From Virgibacillus_P tibetensis (GTDB lineage Bacteria > Bacillota > Bacilli > Bacillales > Amphibacillaceae), in the NCBI RefSeq assembly GCF_036026595.1, contig NZ_JARZFX010000002.1, positions 248,001 to 312,000 on the forward strand: a stretch of DNA of 64,000 nt, read 5' to 3'. The position numbers and the translations under genes were made by a program. The notes beneath the pieces are model-generated. The model saw nothing but the letters and a program-made list of their open reading frames with translations. It was not told where the DNA came from and searched no databases. This document shows positions 7,567 to 16,785 of this stretch, one piece after another (the first letter of the stretch is position 1; every line of letters starts with the position of its first letter).

Positions 7567-8946
7567 TCACCTTGATACATGTTCTGTAAAGTCGGCGAGT
7601 AATCTTGCCCCAAATCCAGTAGCTGAATTAGTGTAATAACCATTTTCCCGACTGCTCATTACTCCGGCCATATCAACATGCAGCCATTTGCATGAAACAG
7701 GAACAAAGCGACGCAGAAATAACCCAGCCACAATAGAACCTGCTTCTGTCTTGGAATTCGTATTCGTAAAGTCAGCATAGTCACTGGATATATAACTGTC
7801 ATAGGAATCAACTAGAGGCATCGGCCAAACATTGTCACCGTTCTCGCTTCCAATTTGTTTCATCTCCTGGGACAGCGTCTCATCACCGAAGACTCCAGCC
7901 AATTTTGAACCTAAAGCATTTAGAATAGCTCCTGTTAATGTAGCAATATTAATGATGTAGTCCGCTTCTAATTCACCCGCACGAATCAGGCCATCAGCCA
8001 GAATTAATCGTCCTTCTGCGTCCGTGTTACCAACTTGAACAGTGAGACCATTTTTATAACGGATCACGTCACCTGGAATAACAGCCTTGCTATCGGGCAT
8101 ATTTTCAACAATTGGTATAAGTGCAACGACATTTACTTTCGCCTTAGTTTCGGCCAATAATTTCATCGCCCCTGAAACCGCAGCAGCGCCTCCCATATCC
8201 ATTCGCATAGTACTTAAGTCTTTTCCCTTTTTCAAGCTGATTCCGCCTGTATCAAATGTCACCCCTTTGCCAACTAGCGCGACGAGTGGTTTCGATTCGT
8301 CTCCAAGGTACACTAATTCGACGAATGCAGGCTTATGGTCACTGCCGCGCCCAACAGTCAGCACACCATTCATTTCCATTTTTTCAAGGTCTTCCTTATT
8401 AAATACAGTTACATCAACCTCTGTATCAATAAACTCTTTCTTCAAAATATCCGGAAATGTACTCGGATTCAATGTACTTGGGATTTCATTCATTAGATCA
8501 CGTGAAAAAGCTGTCGCAGCGGCTCTCATTTTACCAACTTCAACATGGGACCCTACATCTTCCCCTCCCTTTACATATAATTCTGTGGAAATTTCAGGTC
8601 CATTAGATTTATAGGCAATAAACTTATAGGAACCAAGGTGCCAGCCTTCAACAAATGCTGTTACTAGTGACCCTTCTTCTAAACTATTAAATACTTCACT
8701 AAGAACCTTTACATCGATCGATGCTTGTTCCACTTTGTGTTTGCACAGCTCACGGGCGATAGAACCAGCAATCATTCTTGATTTTTCATAGGTTTGCTTT
8801 TCCTCTTTAATATCCTTAATTACAACAAATAATTCATCCTCGTGAAATAGTGAAATGAAAGCTGTTGAACTGTTCTCTGCAAACTGTTTCAGTGACTCAT
8901 TTTTTTGGAAACGTAAATCTGTTGAAAATATTATTGTTGCTTGAAT
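7567..8946 (-). CDS. M17 leucyl aminopeptidase family protein, start codon unclear
   Basis: Cytoplasmic di-metal aminopeptidase. The catalytic domain contains VGKGVTFDTGGISLK (metal/catalytic lysine), MRMDMGGAAAV and the family signature NTDAEGRLIL, then the ATLTGAI stretch. The first ATG (8775) would truncate the N-terminal domain, yet the same frame stays open and conserved-looking for 57 more codons up to an ATT at 8946-8944, with an AAGGAGG site about 18 bases further upstream. No ATG, GTG or TTG exists in this extension. Either ATT is used, or the start was lost through mutation or a sequence error; the extended reading is 459 residues, nearer the family length of about 500. A peptide-recycling role is usual for the family. 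Confidence 0.75.
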   Translation of the reverse strand: MQATIIFSTDLRFQKNESLKQFAENSSTAFISLFHEDELFVVIKDIKEEKQTYEKSRMIAGSIARELCKHKVEQASIDVKVLSEVFNSLEEGSLVTAFVEGWHLGSYKFIAYKSNGPEISTELYVKGGEDVGSHVEVGKMRAAATAFSRDLMNEIPSTLNPSTFPDILKKEFIDTEVDVTVFNKEDLEKMEMNGVLTVGRGSDHKPAFVELVYLGDESKPLVALVGKGVTFDTGGISLKKGKDLSTMRMDMGGAAAVSGAMKLLAETKAKVNVVALIPIVENMPDSKAVIPGDVIRYKNGLTVQVGNTDAEGRLILADGLIRAGELEADYIINIATLTGAILNALGSKLAGVFGDETLSQEMKQIGSENGDNVWPMPLVDSYDSYISSDYADFTNTNSKTEAGSIVAGLFLRRFVPVSCKWLHVDMAGVMSSRENGYYTNSATGFGARLLADFTEHVSR

Positions 8947-9061
8947 AGGCCTATGGGTTTTTTTCCTCCTTAATTTCTATATGTTATTATTTCGGCACAC
9001 GAAGAAAAAACCCTGCAAATTAACAGAAAATCTTAGAATGACAATCCAGTATCATCTACGC

Positions 9062-10474
9062 TTACCAAATGTGTACCATTGTCTGCAAATATACTTGGAC
9101 AATTATATAGAAAACAATCGCATATTTATAATTAAACCGCACTCCATTTTTCAATAAACTCAAACCATTTGAAGCACTCAATACAATCACAGGCATGATA
9201 ACCGGTGAGAGCAGAATCGATATTACACTGCCGGAAGTAATCGCTAATACGATCAGTTCGGGCGGATAGGGTAGGTAGATATTTTCCAATAACCCTGCAA
9301 CGAGTACCATTACAGTTAATGGACCCAAACCTATGAAACCAAGAAAAATCACAATAAATGGAAGGAAATACAAAAAGTTCAAAAACGGGAAAACATCCTG
9401 TATGTAGTAAATACCATCAATTACAGTCGTTCCAAAGGGCGTTTGATTCAACCCATAAATTAACACACCCGCAGCCATCATAATACTCAGCTGGTATGAT
9501 TGCTTCACCATATCCTCCGTAAAATAAGTTCTTGTTTCCTTTATTAGCTTCTTCTTTTTTTTCTTAATCAAATAATATAAACAAGTCCAGATCACCACTA
9601 CAATTGGAATGATGATCATTAGGTTAAAAGTATAGATCGCATGCAATAGAAATATCGTTCCGAATAAGGTGATAAAAAGAATCATAAATTCAATAACTTT
9701 TTTCTTCACTTCTGCCTTATTAGGGTTACTGCGAAGTACCGTGTCAATTTCATTCCGTAACTCCACTGTTAAATTAACCCCGTACTTTTTTTCCTGAAAA
9801 TAAGAAAAAATGACTGCAGCAATCGTACCTAGAACAGCTATTCCAAAACCTTGCAAAATGGAAATCCATAAAGATGCTCCCATCGTTTCCACAGCGAATA
9901 TAAAGCTGGGAATACTTATGACCCACAAGGTGGAGAGAGCAAACGCCCGGAGGAGCGCAGTCCCTTTGAAATTTTCCCATGCCTCTCCCTTTTGGTTTTT
10001 CAATATGACGTTAATAAATTGATACATCATCGGGATTGCGCCAAATAATAAAAAGTAAGCAATAACCTGGGTAAACGATACAATTCCAAAGTAGAATTTA
10101 CGGCTTGTGTTAATTGCTCTATGGGCATAAGCCAAAATATCTTCAATATAAGGTTCTTCCCGCAACACCCAGCTGATCATTGGTACAATAACCAATAAAC
10201 CGATGATACTGCGCATTTGCAGAAATCCATTATAAAATCCAACTGCAAGAGATCCATCTGAGAAGATCATAACGAGTACACCAACGATAAATAAAAAAAG
10301 TGGTAATTTAAACTGGTTAACCTTTAACCTCATTCCTGTGAATAATATTACCAGGAAGCCACTAGCGGAAAGTATATATAATAGTATAGTTACCTCATAA
10401 AAATAGGTAAAAAAATGCAATAGTGCATAAAAAGTAATAGATAATCGCAATCCCCATATACTGAAGCTTTTCAT
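9062..10474 (-). CDS. Polytopic membrane protein of unknown function, transporter-like
   Basis: 470 residues with roughly 11-12 hydrophobic segments and a central basic cytoplasmic loop (YYLIKKKKKKLIKE). The organisation into two halves with a long loop resembles the ion-transporter (DctM/ArsB/GntP-like) superfamily, and the FIGLGPLTVMVLVAGLL and TSGSVISILLSPVIMPVIVLSAS segments look like re-entrant-loop regions of such carriers, but I do not recognise a specific family. ATG 10474 has GGGAG about 10 bases upstream. It lies upstream of the aminopeptidase in the same direction with a gap of over 110 bases. Confidence 0.7.
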   Translation of the reverse strand: MKSFSIWGLRLSITFYALLHFFTYFYEVTILLYILSASGFLVILFTGMRLKVNQFKLPLFLFIVGVLVMIFSDGSLAVGFYNGFLQMRSIIGLLVIVPMISWVLREEPYIEDILAYAHRAINTSRKFYFGIVSFTQVIAYFLLFGAIPMMYQFINVILKNQKGEAWENFKGTALLRAFALSTLWVISIPSFIFAVETMGASLWISILQGFGIAVLGTIAAVIFSYFQEKKYGVNLTVELRNEIDTVLRSNPNKAEVKKKVIEFMILFITLFGTIFLLHAIYTFNLMIIIPIVVVIWTCLYYLIKKKKKKLIKETRTYFTEDMVKQSYQLSIMMAAGVLIYGLNQTPFGTTVIDGIYYIQDVFPFLNFLYFLPFIVIFLGFIGLGPLTVMVLVAGLLENIYLPYPPELIVLAITSGSVISILLSPVIMPVIVLSASNGLSLLKNGVRFNYKYAIVFYIIVQVYLQTMVHIW

Positions 10475-10764
10475 CCATAGGCACTCCCTGCTGTTGAAAT
10501 AGTAGAAATGAAGACGAAGAGATATGTGAATGCCTTCAAATCCATTATAGTACTATCCAGGATTTTATAAAGAATTTGGAATCCATCACTTGCTATTCGC
10601 CCTTTTTTAAGTATTTCATAAAATATATCGTTCTACTTGAACTTCTTCTGCATATAATAAAAAATGTGCAAATTACGTAAGTATCTCTTTCATCTTTAGC
10701 AGAAATAATAAAGCTGGGAGCACAACAAGAGGTCATTTTAGATGACTACATACGAGGAGGAAAA

Positions 10765-11226
10765 ATGAAAATGCCGTCTGGTAAACATCAGGTTGAGATT
10801 GATATTCCAATTGAGTACATTTGGAACTTTGTCAGTGATATGAATAAATGGGCCCCGTTAGTTCCTGGCTATGTAACACATGAAACGCTAAGTGATAGAC
10901 AATCGACATGGAAGTTTAAAGGTGAAGTAGGCAGGATGCAAAAAAACGTTACTATGAAATTGGACATTATAGAATGGGTGGAACCAACCAGAGTTTCCTT
11001 TAATTTAACTGGAATAAATGAAAATGTTGTTGGAAAGGGCTATTTTGAAGCAGAGGAATTAAGTCACAAAATAACTAAAATGACTGGCCACCTTACTATT
11101 TCTGCGAAAGGTATGGCTGGACCAATGATTAATACCGTACTACGAACCATTGTCCCAAAAACAACACGAGAGTTCACTGAAGCTATCGCCAATAGAATTA
11201 AAAAAGTGGAAGTTGTTATGCATTAA
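10765..11226 (+). CDS. SRPBCC/CoxG-like ligand-binding protein
   Basis: 153-residue START/SRPBCC fold protein. The opening IPIEYIWNFVSDMNKWAPLVPGY matches the CoxG/SRPBCC pattern (a beta strand, then helices, then a W-x-x-L-x-P-G-Y turn), and the C-terminal GMAGPMINTVLRTIVPKTTREFTEAI helix closes the hydrophobic cavity typical of the family. CoxG members can tether enzymes to the membrane, but no such partner is next to it. Two in-frame starts exist: ATG 10765 is only 4 bases after AGGAGG, ATG 10771 is 10 bases after it; both are plausible. It is one of few plus-strand genes in the window. Confidence 0.8.
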   Translation: MKMPSGKHQVEIDIPIEYIWNFVSDMNKWAPLVPGYVTHETLSDRQSTWKFKGEVGRMQKNVTMKLDIIEWVEPTRVSFNLTGINENVVGKGYFEAEELSHKITKMTGHLTISAKGMAGPMINTVLRTIVPKTTREFTEAIANRIKKVEVVMH

Positions 11227-11333
11227 CCTTAAGGAAGTAATATACGGATTTCTCCGTTAGGGTAATATGTTCTAAATTGAAAATGAATAGAGAAATAACG
11301 AAAAAAATCCTTCTCTTCTCATTAGTCAAAAAT

Positions 11334-11384
11334 AGCTGCTAGATCTAGAGTACAATCAAAGTACAATAGATCCAGCAGCCTTTT
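11334..11384. terminator. Bidirectional terminator between convergent genes
   Basis: Arms AGCTGCTAGATCT and AGATCCAGCAGC (one G-T wobble) form a long hairpin with TTTTAT on the plus side and TATTTTT on the minus side. It separates the CoxG-like gene from the convergent polyol dehydrogenase gene. Confidence 0.75.
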
Positions 11385-11393
11385 ATAATTTCA

Positions 11394-11424
11394 TTCGACA
11401 AAATTCGGGAAGTGACAGGCACTG
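11394..11424. repeat. 30-bp stop-codon-adjacent repeat, copy 1
   Basis: TTCGACAAA..TCGGGAAGTGACAGGCACT. The core GGGAAGTGACAGGCACT is identical to the copy at 27605-27634 and close to the copy at 46201-46230. It ends 3 bases before the stop codon complement of the dehydrogenase gene, i.e. in that mRNA it follows the stop codon at once. Confidence 0.8.
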
Positions 11425-11427
11425 TTC

Positions 11428-12480
11428 TTATCCCAGTTCTGGGTAAAACAGAACTTTACCGAAGGATTCTTCTCTGTTAATTATTTTATTAAATGTTTCT
11501 GGTCCTTGTCTTAAATGAAGTCTATGGGAAATAATTGGTTTGACATTTATTTGCCCTGTACTCATATAGTGAACGGTTGTGCTCCATTCTTTACCAGGGA
11601 ATGGAGAGGAAATTGCGTTCCATGATCCAAGAACTGTTAATTCATTCCGCACAATTTTTTCGAAATAGAATCGTTCGATATTGATATCCGCGTAAGGAAT
11701 ACCCATAAACACGACTTCTCCGCCTTTTTTGGGGAGGGCGAATACTTGTGCGGAGGTTATTGGTGACCCTGCTGATTCAATGGCAACATCAACGCCTGTT
11801 CCGTTTGTGTGCTCTAAAATTTGTTCATGGGCAGGTTTTTCCAATGAATTAATTAATACATCAGCTCCGACTTCTTTGGCAACGGCAAGCTTCTCATCAT
11901 CAATATCAATTGCATAGACCTTTTTGGCACCAAATATCTTAGCCCATTGAATTGCAAGTAACCCAATATTTCCACAACCCATTACGGCAACCTCGGCTCC
12001 TGGTTGCATAGTCGTACGATAGAAACCATGTACAACAACAGCAGAGGGCTCAACAAATGCCGCAGTATCATAATCTACTGAATCTGGAAGTATAACAACA
12101 TTCTCAGCTGGCAACTTAACATATTCTGCATATGCTCCTGGATGACGCGCACCGATAACTGTCAAACTTTCACAACGAGCTAACTCCCCTTTTTGGCAGC
12201 TTTCACATTTTCCACAGTAAAATGTTGGGCAGCCTGCAACGCGGTCTCCCACATTGACATTGTTTGCTCCTGCTCCAACTTCCACTACTTCTCCTGAGAA
12301 TTCGTGTCCAAATGTCATTCCTTCCACATACGGTCCCAGCTTATTATATCTCGATATATCCGAACCGCAGATACCGACTGCCTTTACTTTAATAATGACA
12401 TCATTTGCGTTTTCAATTCTGGGTTTCTCTGTTTCTTCAAAACGAATATCTTGTTTTCCATAGAGTTTTAAGGATCTCAA
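11428..12480 (-). CDS. Zinc-dependent polyol (phosphate) dehydrogenase, GatD-like
   Basis: About 350 residues, medium-chain dehydrogenase family. Catalytic zinc site GICGSD and GHEFSGEVVEVG, structural zinc cysteines in YCGKCESCQKGELARC, NAD-binding MGCGNIGLLAIQ. Most like galactitol-1-phosphate 5-dehydrogenase: it would oxidise a polyol phosphate made by the PTS encoded upstream. Longer readings (ATG 12582 or 12489) overlap the small gene at 12518-12676 or abut the GGAGAGG site; TTG 12480 lies 9 bases after that site and gives the usual MRSLKLYGKQDIRFEE-type N-terminus, so I prefer it. Last gene of the gat-like operon. A repeat unit follows its stop codon. Confidence 0.8.
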   Translation of the reverse strand: MRSLKLYGKQDIRFEETEKPRIENANDVIIKVKAVGICGSDISRYNKLGPYVEGMTFGHEFSGEVVEVGAGANNVNVGDRVAGCPTFYCGKCESCQKGELARCESLTVIGARHPGAYAEYVKLPAENVVILPDSVDYDTAAFVEPSAVVVHGFYRTTMQPGAEVAVMGCGNIGLLAIQWAKIFGAKKVYAIDIDDEKLAVAKEVGADVLINSLEKPAHEQILEHTNGTGVDVAIESAGSPITSAQVFALPKKGGEVVFMGIPYADINIERFYFEKIVRNELTVLGSWNAISSPFPGKEWSTTVHYMSTGQINVKPIISHRLHLRQGPETFNKIINREESFGKVLFYPELG

Positions 12481-12517
12481 TTCTACCATCCTCTCCGTAT
12501 TCTGGTTGCTCTGAAAT

Positions 12518-12676
12518 CTAGCTTGCTGTTTCATCCTGCTTAGCTTTTTTCTTGCCAATAATTTTATAAAGTGCAAAACCAATTACAATTGTATTAAGAA
12601 TTAATTGGTTTTCAAAGTAAAAATTAGTTATAGATCTGAAGGGTCCCAACATAAATTCTAGAAAAGTTTCCATCAT
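12518..12676 (-). CDS. 52-residue single-span membrane protein in the gat-like operon
   Basis: Small reading frame starting ATG 12676 with a GAGG site 9 bases upstream and ending TAG 12518. The product starts MMETFLEFMLGPFRSITNFY, continues with one hydrophobic helix (about residues 24-40, LILNTIVIGFALYKIIG) and ends in a basic tail KKKAKQDE. It lies between deoC and the second dehydrogenase in the same direction. Placement, ribosome site and a clean membrane segment with positive-inside tail support a real gene. Small membrane partners of PTS IIC or of polyol operons are conceivable; I do not recognise a named family. Confidence 0.65.
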   Translation of the reverse strand: MMETFLEFMLGPFRSITNFYFENQLILNTIVIGFALYKIIGKKKAKQDETAS

Positions 12677-12759
12677 TTTAATCACCCTCATTTCTCTACC
12701 AATAGTAATGAATGATTAAGTAATCCTACTTAATCATTCATTCTGTTTAAACGAACATA

Positions 12760-13431
12760 CTAATACGAAGCGTTTGATGTTTCACCCGAAATGATTGCGA
12801 TAGCTCCGCTTGTACCAATTCGGTTTGCACCAGCTTTTATTATAGCTACGGCATCCTCATATGTGCGGACACCACCAGCTGCTTTTACGCCAAAGTCCTC
12901 TCCCACGATAGAACGCAGTAGTCGAACATCTTCAACTGTTGCTCCGCCACCATTAAATCCTGTAGCTGTTTTAACAAAATCAGCGCCGGCTTCTACAATT
13001 AAATTAGTTGCAGTGATTTTCTCTTCTTTTGTTAATAATGCTGTTTCTATAATAACCTTGGTTGTTAAGCCTTCAGAAGCTTTCACAACCTCAGCAATAT
13101 CATTTTTCACAACATCATACGCTTGCGATTTTAATGCTCCTAAATTAATCAGCATGTCGATTTCTTCTGCACCATTCTTGATCGCTTCTTTTGTTTCTTC
13201 TACTTTGGTATGCGTTGTCGCTCCACCCAATGAAAATCCTATCGGTACGCCGACTTTAATCTTATGTGGAGATAATAAACTATGCGCATGTGCAACATAA
13301 TACGGATTAACAAAAACTGCTTTAAATCCATGCTCAATCGTTTCATTACAAAAAGTTGTAATATCATCTTTACTAGCTGTTGGTTTCAAAAGTGTATAGT
13401 CAATCATATTAATTATGTCTTGCTTATTCAT
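12760..13431 (-). CDS. deoC: Deoxyribose-phosphate aldolase DeoC
   Basis: 223-residue class I TIM-barrel aldolase. The Schiff-base lysine lies in ADFVKTATGF, the proton-relay lysine in FGVKAAGGVRT, and the opening DYTLLKPTAS is the family signature. Known DeoC splits 2-deoxyribose 5-phosphate into glyceraldehyde 3-phosphate and acetaldehyde. Here it is not next to nucleoside phosphorylase or deoB but inside a galactitol-type PTS operon between two polyol dehydrogenases, so it may cleave the ketose or deoxy-sugar phosphate produced there (inference). The ribosome site is weak (AAAGG directly before ATG 13431). Its mRNA has a strong hairpin 65 bases upstream. Confidence 0.88.
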   Translation of the reverse strand: MNKQDIINMIDYTLLKPTASKDDITTFCNETIEHGFKAVFVNPYYVAHAHSLLSPHKIKVGVPIGFSLGGATTHTKVEETKEAIKNGAEEIDMLINLGALKSQAYDVVKNDIAEVVKASEGLTTKVIIETALLTKEEKITATNLIVEAGADFVKTATGFNGGGATVEDVRLLRSIVGEDFGVKAAGGVRTYEDAVAIIKAGANRIGTSGAIAIISGETSNASY

Positions 13432-13495
13432 CCTTTATCGCCCCACATTATAGTTATTTAGAATCATCCGCTCCTGGGGAGGATTGCTTGATTTT

Positions 13496-13520
13496 GCTCT
13501 GCCACCCTGCATGGCAGAGC
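13496..13520 (-). other. Intercistronic hairpin between gatD-like gene and deoC
   Basis: A perfect 9-bp stem GCTCTGCCA/TGGCAGAGC with a 7-base loop lies between two genes of the operon. No T-run follows on the minus strand, so it is more likely an RNA processing or stability element than a terminator; it may set the ratio of PTS/dehydrogenase to DeoC. Confidence 0.6.
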
Positions 13521-13558
13521 TTAGTCTATACGTAGCTAAACAGGCACTTGCGCTATTA

Positions 13559-14590
13559 TTAGTCAATTGGCGTTAGTAGTACTTTGATCGCTTCTCCGCT
13601 TTTAATTGACTGATAAGCTTCTTCCCATTGCGTGATATCAAATTCATGTGTTACCAACGCCAGAGCATTAACACTACCATTATTCATTAATTCAAGAGAT
13701 GGTTCCCAGTCAGCCGGTTTTTGACTTCTGCTGCCAACAACACGGATTTCTTTTTGAATAATTTTTTCAAGATCAAATGAAATATCTGCTTGAGCAAAAA
13801 GCCCAACCTGTCCATATTGTCCTTTTTTACGAAGGAGATCAAGTCCTTGTTTAGCTGCTGGGACCGCACCGGAGCATTCAAATACAACATCTGCACCGTA
13901 ACCATCAGTCAGGCTGTTAACCAGTTCTTTAATATCTTGTTCCTGTGTATTCACTGCAAAGTCGATACCTAATTCTTCTGCTTTATCCAAACGTACTTTG
14001 TCATTTGTTAATCCAGTGATCAGAACTTTAGCACCGCGGCTCTTAGCAACCTGTGCTGTAAACAAACCAATCGGACCTGGTCCAATGACAACGACAACAT
14101 CACCTTCATTGATTTCTGTTTTTGCAACAGCATGATGTGTACATGCTAAAGGTTCTGTCATTGCAGCTGATTGATAGTCCACATTTTCAGGGATATGATG
14201 AACACTTTCTTTACGTGCAACCAAATATTTGGCAAATCCGCCATCCTGCTGTGTACCCAATCCTTTACGATGGTTACAAAGGTTATAGTCACCCGACTGA
14301 CAGTATTCACATTCTCCACAAATATAAAATGTTGTTTCAGAAGTAACACGGTCACCGGCTTTAAATTCAGTAACTCCTTCGCCGACTTCCACTACTTGAC
14401 CAGAAAATTCATGACCTAATGTAACAGGCACACCAACTTTGTAATGTCCTTCATACGTATGAATGTCCGATCCACAAACACCTGCATATTTCACTTCAAT
14501 TTTTACTTGACCAGGTCCTGCTTGTGGTTCCACTTTATCTTGGATTTCTAAGTTACCAAATCCATGTGCTGTTTTTACAAGTGCTTTCAT
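13559..14590 (-). CDS. Zinc-dependent sorbitol/galactitol-phosphate type dehydrogenase
   Basis: 343-residue medium-chain dehydrogenase. Catalytic zinc region GVCGSDIHTYEG and GHEFSGQVVEVGEG, structural zinc lobe with four cysteines ICGECEYCQSGDYNLC, cofactor motif VIGPGPIGLFTAQV. ATG 14590 follows AGGAGG. It lies directly downstream of the IIC gene and should oxidise the phosphorylated polyol imported by the PTS. The second dehydrogenase of the operon (11428-12480) is only distantly similar, so the two probably act on different carbons or successive intermediates; which is which cannot be told from the sequence. Confidence 0.85.
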   Translation of the reverse strand: MKALVKTAHGFGNLEIQDKVEPQAGPGQVKIEVKYAGVCGSDIHTYEGHYKVGVPVTLGHEFSGQVVEVGEGVTEFKAGDRVTSETTFYICGECEYCQSGDYNLCNHRKGLGTQQDGGFAKYLVARKESVHHIPENVDYQSAAMTEPLACTHHAVAKTEINEGDVVVVIGPGPIGLFTAQVAKSRGAKVLITGLTNDKVRLDKAEELGIDFAVNTQEQDIKELVNSLTDGYGADVVFECSGAVPAAKQGLDLLRKKGQYGQVGLFAQADISFDLEKIIQKEIRVVGSRSQKPADWEPSLELMNNGSVNALALVTHEFDITQWEEAYQSIKSGEAIKVLLTPID

Positions 14591-14642
14591 TTAAACTCCT
14601 CCTATTAGTCTATATCTAGTTGAATGCTAGAGGACATTTGTA

Positions 14643-15902
14643 TTAGTTAAACAAGGCGAAGAATTTGTAAATGACATAGTTTACGATGTTACCACCTTGG
14701 TCAATACTAGAGATTTGCGCTGAACCTTCAGGCATATTGAAATCTGCATTAACAGCCATTTGGGTAAAGATTGGTGCTACATCTGTTGCGATGTAGAGTG
14801 AAATAGCAATCATAATTGTACCTACAATTACAGAATGAACAATATTACCTCTTGCTGCACCTACGATAAATGCTACAATAAATGGAATCGTAGCCAAATC
14901 ACCAAATGGCAATACCGCATTACCAGGTAAAATTACTGCTAATACAACTGTAATCGGAACTAAGATTAATGCTGTTGAAATTACAGCAGGATGTCCCAAT
15001 GCTACTGCTGCATCAAGTCCGATATAAATCTCTCTATCACCAAATCGTTTATTCAACCATTCACGAGCAGATTCTGATACAGGCATTAAACCTTCCATCA
15101 GGATCTTAACCATACGTGGCATCAATACCATAACGGCAGCCATTGCCATACCGATTTCGATGATTTCACCAACATTGTATCCTGCTAATGCACCAATTGC
15201 TGCACCAAGGAATAGTCCGATGAAAATTGATTCCCCAAAAATACCAAAACGCTTTTGAATTGTATCCGGGTCTGCATTCCAGTTTCTAATCCCAGGAATT
15301 TTTTGTATTCCTTTTACTAAGAAGATACCTGGTGCATAAGAAATTGTACTACCAGTTGCGATAGAAACACCTGGTAATTCATAGAACTCGCTCATCATCG
15401 GTGCTGTCCAGTCAGCGACTTTTAAACACACGATTTGGAATAATACTGCTGCAATTAAACCTTGGATAATACTGCCTGAAATCGCATACACCATAGCAGC
15501 CATGAATGTATAATGCCAGAAGTTCCAAATATCCACGTTCATAGTTTTTGTTGTTTTTGTAAGAAGCATAACAACGTTTACAACTAGACCCAGTGGAATA
15601 ATAAATGCTGCTACGACTGATGCCCAAGCAATGGATGATGTTGCCGGCCAACCTACATCAATAACATTCAATTGCACTCCCAGTCGATCAACCATGCCTT
15701 GTGCAGCAGGTCCTAGGTTAAGTACAAGTAAATCAATTACTAAGAAAATACCAACAAATGCTACCCCGATGGTTAAACCGGAACGAAATGCTTTACCTAT
15801 TTTTTGCCCAAAGAATAAACCTAGCAGAAGTATTGCTACTGGTAAAATTACTGTCGCTCCTAGATCTAAAAAACCTTGTATAAAATCAACGAATCCTTGC
15901 AT
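14643..15902 (-). CDS. gatC: PTS galactitol-family transporter subunit IIC
   Basis: 419-residue polytopic EIIC of the galactitol (Gat) family: LPVAILLLGLFFGQKIGKAFRSGLTIGVAFVGIFL near the N-terminus, LLTKTTKTMNVDIWNFWH in the first cytoplasmic loop and GREIYIGLDAA-like HPAVISTALILVP near the C-terminus are typical. It moves a hexitol or pentitol across the membrane while IIA/IIB supply phosphate. ATG 15902 follows GAGGGTG. It is third in the IIA-IIB-IIC series and is followed within 52 bases by a polyol dehydrogenase. Substrate galactitol, arabitol or another polyol is not resolved. Confidence 0.9.
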   Translation of the reverse strand: MQGFVDFIQGFLDLGATVILPVAILLLGLFFGQKIGKAFRSGLTIGVAFVGIFLVIDLLVLNLGPAAQGMVDRLGVQLNVIDVGWPATSSIAWASVVAAFIIPLGLVVNVVMLLTKTTKTMNVDIWNFWHYTFMAAMVYAISGSIIQGLIAAVLFQIVCLKVADWTAPMMSEFYELPGVSIATGSTISYAPGIFLVKGIQKIPGIRNWNADPDTIQKRFGIFGESIFIGLFLGAAIGALAGYNVGEIIEIGMAMAAVMVLMPRMVKILMEGLMPVSESAREWLNKRFGDREIYIGLDAAVALGHPAVISTALILVPITVVLAVILPGNAVLPFGDLATIPFIVAFIVGAARGNIVHSVIVGTIMIAISLYIATDVAPIFTQMAVNADFNMPEGSAQISSIDQGGNIVNYVIYKFFALFN

Positions 15903-15990
15903 GTTTTTTCACCCTCACATAGTAATGTTTTATGATAAATCTCGATTTCTCCTGTTTTGCGAAAAATCGAGACTTTACTTCATAGTTGTA

Positions 15991-16269
15991 TTATTTTTTT
16001 AGTTCTTCCAAGATTTGTTTCTTTGTGTCTTCAATCCCAATTCCTGTTAAGAATGCTCTTGCATTAATTACTGGGAATGGATATTCTTTTTTAGTCATTG
16101 CAGTTGTTACTAGTAAATCAGCTGTGTCCACGTGTGAACCAACTTCAGTAATTTTTATTTGAACTAAATTAACTTTAAGGTTATTTTCTTTTGCCATTTC
16201 TTCAATTGCACCGTTTACAACGGTTGACGTTGCAATTCCTGCTCCACATGCTACCAATACTTTCTTCAT
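15991..16269 (-). CDS. gatB: PTS galactitol-family subunit IIB
   Basis: 92-residue cytoplasmic IIB phosphocarrier. The phosphorylated cysteine lies in the N-terminal loop KKVLVACGAGIATSTVV, the standard GatB active-site loop. ATG 16269 is preferred over a longer reading from 16287 because AAGGAGG lies 8 bases upstream and gives a start directly before the first beta strand. One base separates it from the IIA gene stop region, indicating translational coupling. Confidence 0.9.
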   Translation of the reverse strand: MKKVLVACGAGIATSTVVNGAIEEMAKENNLKVNLVQIKITEVGSHVDTADLLVTTAMTKKEYPFPVINARAFLTGIGIEDTKKQILEELKK

Positions 16270-16270
16270 A

Positions 16271-16753
16271 TCATTCACCTCCTTCAAGTGAAAATTCTAG
16301 TTTACTAGCTAATAGATTCTTTATAGCTGTCCCACTTTTTTCATTTGCTAAATAGTTTAATGTATCCTCATCCTGAAAGATTTGCATTAATCGTTGTAGC
16401 AATGCTAACTGATCATGTGCCTTGTCCATCGCCAGCATAAATACAAGCTTAACAGGAGTTGTTGCCTCATCATCTCCCATAATTCCGAAATCTACTGGAT
16501 CTTTCAGTACAGCAACACTGATGGTTTTTCTGTTAACATGTTCCACATCAGTGTGTGGTATTGCTACAGAAACACCAGCTGTTGGCAAACCTGTAGCAAA
16601 TTCACCTTCACGTGCGATAATTGCATTGATGAAACTGCTTTTTACAAGATCCTTTTCCACCAAATTGTTTCCCATCTTAGTTAAGACTTCTTCTTTCGTA
16701 TTTCCTTCTAAATCTAGTAAAATAATAGATTCGTCAAAAAATAAATCACTCAT
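16271..16753 (-). CDS. gatA: PTS galactitol-family subunit IIA
   Basis: 160-residue IIA of the fructose/mannitol-like superfamily. The phosphorylated histidine is in VSVAIPHTDVEHV; the preceding REGEFATGLPTAG segment is the family signature. It passes phosphate from HPr to IIB. The gene starts 33 bases after the end of the regulator gene, behind an AGGTG site, so regulator and PTS form one operon. Confidence 0.9.
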   Translation of the reverse strand: MSDLFFDESIILLDLEGNTKEEVLTKMGNNLVEKDLVKSSFINAIIAREGEFATGLPTAGVSVAIPHTDVEHVNRKTISVAVLKDPVDFGIMGDDEATTPVKLVFMLAMDKAHDQLALLQRLMQIFQDEDTLNYLANEKSGTAIKNLLASKLEFSLEGGE

Positions 16754-16785
16754 TCCCTACACCTCATAATCTTAGTTGTATTTAT

